Below are positions 20,706 through 26,999 of a stretch of DNA of 26,999 bases, piece by piece. Within the stretch, counting starts at the first letter, position 1; the number at the start of each line of letters is the position of its first letter. A program made the position numbers and the translations under genes. Below the pieces are notes generated by a model. It was not told the DNA's origin. It searched no databases and was given only the letters and a program-made list of their open reading frames with translations. Source of the DNA: Phialocephala subalpina (taxonomy: Eukaryota; Ascomycota; Leotiomycetes; Helotiales; Mollisiaceae); the NCBI GenBank assembly GCA_900073065.1, contig FJOG01000045.1, positions 350,241 to 377,239 on the forward strand, written 5' to 3'.

Positions 20706-22259
20706 ATGGTGGGGAAGCCGAAAAATGATTCGGGACAAGTCCTGCTGGAGAATCTGCCCATGGAGTTACTCGGTAAGTGATACTATTATGTCTCCGTCCG
20801 GGGAAGTTAGCGAAAGTCGGTCGTGCAATTGTCTGATCAGTCTATAGGCAACATAATCGATCAGCTAGTTACTGATATACTACCAAATGGATTTCAGTCA
20901 CGGAATATTGACCTTATGTCGCTCCTCTTAACGTCACGTACCCTGTATTCAGCGACGCTGGCAACCCTTTATAGCCAGGTCACAATCTCCCACTCCAAGG
21001 CTTTTCACAAATTCATAACCCATGTTGCTGCACATCCAGCTTTGGGGACTATGGTTCGACGGCTCGATTTCTCGCATTTCAATCCTATTGGGTTGGGTAT
21101 GACAGCAAGAGAGCGAGCTGAGACTCAAAACCTGACAGTGCAGACTCTACTACAATGTCTCAGGTTACTTCCCAACCTTCAAGAATTCCTGGCCCAAGAG
21201 CACATAGATGAAGACCTCAGTTCAGATGTCATCTGGACGCTATTCCAGATGTCTCGCGTGCAAGCACTCGACTTCTGCACCTGCTCATCCACGCCATTCC
21301 GGGATGCTATTATGAACGTATTTGGAACTACTTGCTCCTTCCAACTACCTCAAGTCCTGCCCATCACGCGTCTAAGCTTCCACGGCTGCACCATCTTACC
21401 CTCCGCGATCTTTGAATCACTACTACCTCGTTTACCAAATTTGACGCATCTAGATGTTACGCACACCCGTATCACAGACGAAGCTCTCACCTCAATTCCA
21501 CGAACAGCTAGGCTTACGCACCTTAGCCTTAGCAAATGCTGGTCCCTCTCAGGTGGCAAGGTCGTGAAGTTCTTAGGCACCCATCCAGCTATTAAGGATA
21601 CCATAGTTTACTTAAACCTCCTGATGGATGCCAAGAGCCACAAAATACTCAACGCTATGGACGTTACTACGCTTTTACCTACTCTACCAAGTACTCTAAG
21701 GTCTCTAAACCTCAAAGGCAGCGAGATGTCTCAAAACCACATACCGCTACTCCTGCCCCTAACGAAACACCTTGAAGAACTTGGCATTGGTAGAAACCTT
21801 CTATTCGAAGATATTTCACCTCTTCTTGGGCCCTTTTCAAATGAGACAATGGAGAACGCATCTTGGATTCCTCACACACTGCACTATCTGGACATCTCGG
21901 ATCTTGAACCCGACCAACTAGATCTTGGGCTTCTCTTCCGATCGAAGACGAGCATTCTGGAGCGAGGAACAATGCCGTTGGAAGTTATTGAGGTGGGAGA
22001 GAAGGCTTTCGAAAAACTGAAGGATAAAGAGCACGTTTGTAAGCCGTTTGGATGGGTTATGAAGGAAGCGGGGAGGAGAGGTATGCTGGCTAGGGATATA
22101 GCAAAGACTAACGCCAAACTGGCTGGTGAGCGCGAAGTTCAGATTGATGACGGATGCAGGAGCTGGAAAATGGGAACGACGTACTGGGGAATGAGGAAGG
22201 TGCCAGTTGCACGCGCTGAAGTGTGTGGCATGTATAAATTATGTATGTTCAAACAATGA
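20706..22259 (+). CDS. F-box / leucine-rich-repeat protein, 492 aa, two exons
   Basis: Probably a substrate-recognition subunit of an SCF ubiquitin ligase: the F-box would bind Skp1 and the repeats the target. Exon 1 is 20706-20772 and exon 2 is 20848-22259. The 75-nt intron has a GTAAGT donor, a CTGAT branch-like site and a TAG acceptor; joining gives 493 codons. Only with exon 1 does the F-box appear: L-E-N-L-P-M-E-L-L-G-N-I-I-D-Q-L at about 15-30, then D-L-M-S-L-L-L-T-S-R-T-L-Y and T-L-Y-S-Q-V. Several irregular LRRs follow at about 150-360 (for example L-T-H-L-D-V-T-H-T-R-I-T-D, L-T-H-L-S-L-S-K-C and L-R-S-L-N-L-K-G-S). The C-terminal 80 residues are more basic and end in MYKLCMFKQ. No frameshift or RIP sign is seen. 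The substrate is unknown. Confidence 0.85.
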
Positions 22260-22320
22260 GCGAGCATAATACAGGAGTACAATACAGTGGCTAATTGTGA
22301 AGTGTGTTTTGGTGAGGTAT

Positions 22321-22359
22321 ATCGCTAAAAACATGGACTTGGTCCGCAGGCTCGTTAGC
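22321..22359 (-). repeat. solo terminal-repeat copy related to the MITE ends
   Basis: ATCGCTAAAAACATGGACTT followed by GGTCCGCAGGCTCGTTAGC resembles the right end of the MITE (19680-19717: ATCGCTAAAACACGGACTTT, then CAGGCTCGTAAC) in the same orientation. No opposite arm was found to its right within about 1 kb. It begins about 60 nt after the stop of the F-box gene. Confidence 0.65.
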
Positions 22360-22410
22360 CCCCCCCTCCCGCATAAATCCCTCAGACCCAGGCTCCTCCA
22401 GCCCATCCCC

Positions 22411-22767
22411 TCACGGAAATGGCCCCTGCTCTCCCCCAGCACTGTGTAAGGATTGGCGGAAATTTTCGCCTAGAGTGGTAGCCTGCTCTACCGTTTTTAA
22501 CTTTCTAAATACCTTAGTGCCAAGGAGGTCAAGTTTCATATTGTTAGCCTTGAAAAATTCGCCGATGGCCTCGATGCGGTCAAGTGCCATATTTACACTC
22601 CTGGTGAATACATTGAGAAACTCCGTGATTGTTTCGAAGGCAATGCCTTTACCAAACAAGTGACTAACGGCAATTACGGGTATATGAGATCTAAGAACAT
22701 TAGATTTCTGTATCGGGACATGGTGAAGAAGTCCCTTAGCCCTCGCGAAGACTTTAGAGGTGCGAAG
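22411..22767 (-). pseudogene. coding-like fragment, about 118 codons, no clear start
   Basis: On the minus strand the frame is open from 22767 to TGA at 22411-22413. It reads like a structured helical protein, including VFARAKGLLHHVPIQ, HLFGKGIAFETITEFLNVF and RIEAIGEFFKANNMKLDLLG. The only ATGs are internal (22659 and later), so the 5' part is missing, upstream in a lost exon, or the fragment is the 3' end of a truncated gene. It ends about 50 nt from the solo terminal repeat, so it might be cargo or the decayed tail of a larger element. The family is not recognised. Confidence 0.35.
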
Positions 22768-23407
22768 TCAGTTGCCGGAAGTTACGTACTATAGCGGGGC
22801 AGACGGAGGAATAACAACACCGTACGTTGTTATTTCTTGCATTAGTAAATGTGATTGATTATATTAGCATTTGGGCCGAAGAGTATCCTAGGAACGGTTA
22901 AAGGAATATGCAGTTCTAACTTTAATTTGTTTCAGGATTTATTACCATTATTCTCTCGGGTTAATTACTAGGTTTAATGGAGGGCCGACTCATTCAATTT
23001 ATGTTTCGAATACTAGTCTTTAATGTAATAGCACCGATGGTGCAAGGACTTCCAAACTCTGAATGAATTGAAGAATGCCATAAACATACTATGAATTGAA
23101 TGCCGTCATGGAAAATACCAGGAAAACGGAAATCGGCACGTAGAAACAGTAACAGGTGCGTGGATACTAAAGTTAAGGTTGTTCTACGGAGAAAATCGTC
23201 TCACGGAGACGCATTAGTTATTTCGCCTCTTGAAACAGCGCTGGAATCCGAGTATGGGCACAGTCTAGGATTGTAAGTAGGCGGATGAATATATATACCT
23301 TTTGGATCTTCCTCTTCTTTACTATGCTTCTCCACCATCCTATACACTCATCGCAACTTCTTACCACAACTCCCCTTTCTTACTACGACTCCCTTTATAC
23401 ATTCAAA
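22768..23407. promoter_or_regulatory. upstream region of the GPR1/FUN34/YaaH gene
   Basis: No gene is seen. ATATATATA at 23289-23297, about 115 nt before the start codon at 23408, is a good TATA-box candidate. The DNA from about 23310 to 23407 is CT-rich and ends in CAAAATG, as in many fungal leaders. An in-frame ATG at 23285 would add a hydrophobic 41-residue extension, but it overlaps the TATA candidate and is probably not used. Confidence 0.5.
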
Positions 23408-24549
23408 ATGTTGCCAGAATATAGCACTCAAACAGCTACCAATAGAACTCCCCTTGAGGATTTCATCACCGACCTAGGTATTTATAGCACCAACGGCTTG
23501 CCCCACGGCGTCATGAATAGCACTGACATATAGAAGACATGCATCTAAATGGAGGGACGAAGTTGAAGAGTATAAAACGTGCTAGCGGTATCTCATTGTC
23601 ACCCGAAGGTTTTAAGAGGCAGGATACTGTCAACGGCGACTTGCGGAAGACGTTTGGGAACCCAACTCCTGTGTAAGCCCTAGAAGCATTGATGAAGAGA
23701 GAAAACATTAATCTTTCATAGTGGTCTCTTAGGCATCCTTTTGAGTTTAACTCCTTTGTCTTGCGATCTTATTGGCTGGCGCGGAGCCGGAGGAAATGGT
23801 GCTGCTTCGGTGTAAGCCACGACACTCCTTGGGGCTTTCTTTTGCTCCTCTCCACTGACTAGGAACACAGGGGCGCATACTTATTCTTTGGCGGTCTCCT
23901 CTTAATAATCAGCGGCCTCCTCGAATTCTCGCTCGGAAACACATTTCCCTTCGTTGTATTTATGTCCTTTGGAGCCTTCTGGCTTTCATACGGCATAACC
24001 CTACAACCGAGTTATAATGCGTACACGGCATATGCACCCACTAATTCCACATCCTCAACAGCGGGCCTTGCAACCAAAGGTTTCAATGCTAGTTTCGGTA
24101 AGCTTAGAATGCTGTTTGGAGGAGCTAAGCATAATAGAGATTTCTAACAGAGACATAGGTTTTCTCATGCTATTCATGGGAGTACTCTGCCTAGTCTTTC
24201 TTATCTGCTCGCTTCGAACGAATGTCGTTTACGTCGTGGTCTTTAGTACTCTAGTTGTAGCGTTTGGCCTTCTTACTGGCCTGCACTTTCAACTTGCAGT
24301 TGGTAATGCCGATCTTGCTGCTGGTCTACAGGTCGTATGTTCCTCACAGTCGATTATCTCGGAACCGTATCATTAATGATTTTTTAGGCTGCCGGTTTTG
24401 CATTGCTTGTGACTTCAATAGCAACATGGTGGATCTTCATCGCCACTATGCTCGAGGCTCTCGATTTCCCATTCCAAATTCCTGTTGGTGACCTGTCATG
24501 GATTATCAAAGGGGCCAACTCTTGCTTAGAGGAGGATAGTTTGGCGTAG
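23408..24549 (+). CDS. GPR1/FUN34/YaaH (AceTr/Ato) family membrane transporter, 289 aa, six exons
   Basis: Members are six-helix plasma-membrane proteins linked to acetate uptake and, in yeasts, ammonium export (Ato proteins). The exons are 23408-23477, 23534-23672, 23722-23811, 23871-24097, 24153-24334 and 24388-24549, joining to 290 codons ending in TAG. The introns are 56, 49, 59, 55 and 53 nt. The N-terminal tail has G-G-T-K-L-K (29-34) and I-S-L-S-P-E-G-F (43-50). The family signature N-P-T-P-V-G-L is at 66-72, followed by P-L-S-C-D-L-I-G-W-R. Six hydrophobic segments lie at about 70-88, 99-118, 124-142, 177-196, 199-220 and 237-258, and the tail begins with F-P-F-Q-I-P-V-G-D-L-S. Nothing is broken: the apparent stop at 23531 lies inside intron 1, whose branch site is CACTGAC. 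Substrate (acetate, ammonium or other) cannot be told from sequence. Confidence 0.92.
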
Positions 24550-26346
24550 TTATATGGTCATGTATTATCCAAGAAACAGGGGAGAAAGTAGGTATGGTCA
24601 AAGAATTAACCTGGGTTAAGACTAGGGTTGAGATTTGAAGAATTTGAAGGCGAATCCAATTTAGTTATCTTGATTGAAATGAAGTTTGAAATAGGAAAAA
24701 TAGTTTTAAAAAGTTTAGTAAATTTGAAATAAAGGAATTTATATAATTGAAAAATACAAAAACTCGTGGAAATTATAAAAACTTATTTAATAAAACTTTC
24801 AAATAAACAAATAATTTTTTTTAAAGAATTTGAAAATAATATAAAAGATTTTTATTTTATTTAAAAAATTAAGAAATTCAAGAAAATTAATTTCGTATTT
24901 TATTTTTAAAATACTCGAAATTCTATAAAAAGAATTATAATTAAAATTTTATATATAAAGAAAATTAATATTATAAAATCAAAGATTATATTTTATATAA
25001 TTATTAAAAAAAATTAAAGAATTAATTAAAAAATAATTTAATAAATATAATCAAAAAAATAAAGTTTTTCGAATTTTATATTATAATTTATTATTAAATT
25101 TTATTAATAATTTATTTAAATTTTAATAAAATTTATTTTATATATATAAATAAAAATTAATTATATTTAAATTAAATATCCTTGAAATTTCGAATTAAAT
25201 AATAATACTTTTTTATATAATATTTCTTTAAATAATATTCCTTTTATATTTTATTATTTATTTCAAAATATAATAAAAATATTAATATTTTTATTCGATT
25301 TATATTATTAAACTTTATTATTTAAATATTTTATATAAATATTAATAATTTTAATTTTAAAACCTATATTATTAATAAGCCAAAAGTTATTATTTGCGTA
25401 TAATATAATAAATATTATTATTAATTATATAAGAAAAATATATAAATAAATTTCCGAGCCCCTATTAAAATTAAGAAAACAAATAATTATATTTCTTAGA
25501 GAATTGGGCTTAAGATAATTAAATATAGTATATAGGATACCGAATATATATTGTAATATACTATATAGTCGGTAGGGTTCGGGAAAACATTGCATTAGGC
25601 AACTATAATTCTAAAGTCTTTTAGGCGAAAGTTGGCTTGGTTCACCCGTGACGCGATGGGAAATGTTAATGACGCTTATGTAGACCGAATGCTATTGATA
25701 AATCGAAAGCAGTAAGCCCTTAAATGAGCTTAGACGAGACAAATGATCGAAAGCGGATATTACGAGAAAGCCTGGCGCTCATGGCAGGTCTCTCTATCGC
25801 CCGAAGATTTTTCAACTTGAAGATCCTCAGGAATGGAGTCAAATGTATCCTCGGGCCTCAAGAATCAGATTCCTTCGACGCGCTTCGAAGACAAAACTAA
25901 ATGCTTAGGGTATGAATAACGTTCATGGATTTATGCTAAGTAGTGATTGAGTGATTGCTAAGAGACGAAAGTGTCGGCCTGTGTACAAAGATATTCCCTG
26001 CAGCGGTATCTTATCTGCGGGGCCTTCTATAGCAACTAGGTTTAACGTTTCTTTCGGATAAAACTTGCCAGCGTCAAGGATAAAACGGTTGATAGTGTCC
26101 TTTGCAGCCTCAATTAAAGGAAGAAGATATCACGAAGTAGCGGTCAGAGTTATAAGAACAGCGACGTGACATCAACGACTAAAATAAATAGCTCCGGCCA
26201 GTACAGACAAAACTTCTTCGATCCCCTCAGTAAATTAAAAAATACCAAGAGTACATTTTTGGGATATTCCCCTTACGGCCAAAGTCCCGGTGCTGACTGA
26301 ACTGTTTTCTGGGCATGTGTTGCGCCTCTTCTAAAGCCCCAGTTTC
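24550..26346. other. gene-free region centred on a strongly AT-rich block
   Basis: From about 24680 to 25560 the DNA is almost all A and T, with stops in every frame. This is the most extreme composition in the window and fits a transposon erased by RIP or an AT isochore. No motif survives. A TA-rich inverted repeat (GTATATAGGATACCGA at about 25528-25543 and a facing TACTATATAGTCGGTA at about 25559-25574) lies at its right edge. From 25575 to 26346 the DNA is balanced again, with no recognisable gene; its end should hold the 3' untranslated region of the GPCR gene. Confidence 0.65.
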
Positions 26347-26967
26347 CTATAGCCTTCTGGTGACGTGAGAACGCCAAAGCTCTTTGCATGCAGAGGTCGA
26401 GATTGTAACGTAAAGAATAGCGTTCCAAAACCCTTGGAGGGGCAGGACGACGGACCCGGCGAAGTTCAGGCCATAGTTCGAGCTATCAGGGTAGGCGAAG
26501 CTATAGATCCGATTTATGCTTGATGGGATCTGCGGTTTGTCGTCAGGCTTGGAGTTTTCCAAGATTGGAATAGGGGGCGCATTCATACCCAGGTGACTAC
26601 TAGAGCTATAAAGAAGAGGAATGAGCGTCTTAAATAGCACTGTAATGTACGGTTCGTAATATGCTCTGCGGTGGATACTCTGCGATGTTGAGATTGTGCC
26701 GTAGACTCGGTGTCTATAGAATTTTGACTGAATTGCTTTGCAGAAGGTAGATATGCTTCGGCGTGATTTTGCTCCTCGAGATGTGAGAAGTCGGATTTCG
26801 AGACGCCACTCATAGCTTCAACTATTTTCGCGTTTGTGTTCCGGTGTGGATTGAGCCCTGGACGAGGTTTTGGTAAGGTTCCGACAAAGCTTCTGAGAGT
26901 TTGGTGGTGTTGAAAGATGCCGCGACCAATAATGATGTAAATGGTGAAAGTCCCAATGATAACGAGC
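26347..26967 (-). CDS. fungal cAMP-receptor-like GPCR, C-terminal part (186 residues visible)
   Basis: Seven-helix receptor expected to signal through a G protein to cAMP or related pathways; the ligand is unknown. Two exons are visible on the minus strand, 26967-26589 and 26529-26347, separated by a 59-nt intron (GTATGA donor, CTGAC branch, CAG acceptor) that joins T-W to I-P-S-S-I-N-R. A TAG acceptor at 26969-26968 shows that the gene continues upstream beyond the window. Visible parts: a helix (L-V-I-I-G-T-F-T-I-Y-I-I-I-G, probably TM5), a long polar loop of about 95 residues, a helix with F-F-I-A-L-V-V-T-W-I-P (TM6) and a last helix with G-L-N-F-A-G-S-V-V-L-P-L-Q-G-F-W-N-A (TM7), which is typical of fungal cAMP-receptor-like GPCRs. 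The cytoplasmic tail is short (about 18 residues), ending at TAG 26347-26349. No damage is seen. Confidence 0.82.
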
Positions 26968-26999
26968 CTATAAAAATATAAGTTCGTTCATGTTTTGGA

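Noticed and set aside
23285..23407. N-terminal extension of the transporter from ATG 23285
   Set aside because: It overlaps the TATA candidate and a CT-rich leader, and the hydrophobic extension is not typical of the family; ATG 23408 has a CAAA context.
23478..23533. apparent frameshift and stop in the transporter N-terminus
   Set aside because: A 56-nt intron with GTATTT donor, CACTGAC branch and ATAG acceptor restores the expected reading, so the gene is not a pseudogene.
1..26999. tRNA, rRNA and CRISPR structures
   Set aside because: No convincing B-box with a foldable cloverleaf, no rRNA-like sequence and no regularly spaced repeats were found by eye; a covariance-model scan was not possible here.

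Overview
The window looks like nuclear DNA of a filamentous ascomycete (Pezizomycotina; a leotiomycete-like fungus would fit, but this is a weak guess). The reasons are short introns, mostly 45-75 nt with GTRNGT-like donors and CTRAC/CTGAC branch points, CT-rich leaders, fungus-specific protein families, and gene-bearing DNA of balanced composition interrupted by very AT-rich, TpA-rich blocks typical of repeat-induced point mutation (RIP). No bacterial features (operons, Shine-Dalgarno sites, CRISPR) and no tRNA or rRNA genes were seen. Exon structures below were built by hand from splice consensus, reading frame and family similarity recalled from memory; no database search was run.

Layout. 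Positions 1-1165 are an AT-rich, RIP-degraded block holding a recognisable relic of a Tc1/mariner-type DDE transposase. Positions 1166-4763 are mostly non-coding, with one possible small gene (1756-2199), a truncated coding-like fragment (1167-1345, minus) and a degenerate direct repeat (2761/3261). A divergent pair follows: a proline-rich, internally repeated disordered protein (4764-5816, minus) and a four-exon DUF6594-type membrane protein (6195-7620, plus). A long gene-poor stretch leads to an acidic nuclear protein tentatively related to IFH1/CRF1 ribosomal-gene regulators (9909-11597, plus), whose upstream DNA carries two short uORFs. Positions 12530-13586 hold a broken gene for a fungal protein with a ubiquitin-like (ULD_2-type) domain. 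A 771-nt assembly gap (13756-14526) with an AT-rich flank comes next.

The right half is a gene island between AT-rich blocks: a five-exon NAD-specific glutamate dehydrogenase (19300-15644, minus), a MITE-like element with 32-bp inverted repeats (19564-19717), an F-box/LRR protein (20706-22259, plus), a solo copy of the same terminal repeat (22321-22359), a six-exon GPR1/FUN34/YaaH (AceTr/Ato) membrane protein (23408-24549, plus), a strongly AT-rich block (about 24680-25560), and the 3' end of a fungal cAMP-receptor-like GPCR (26967-26347, minus) that runs off the window.

How the genes may work together: NAD-GDH releases ammonium from glutamate, and Ato-type members of the GPR1/FUN34/YaaH family are linked to acetate uptake and ammonium export in yeasts. 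Their proximity to each other and to a nutrient/cAMP-type GPCR permits a speculative link to glutamate catabolism and ammonia signalling; nothing in the sequence proves co-regulation. I found no clearly new molecular system. The most useful observations are the RIP-marked transposase, the inverted-repeat element family, the uORF leader, the decayed ULD gene, and the dehydrogenase/transporter neighbourhood.
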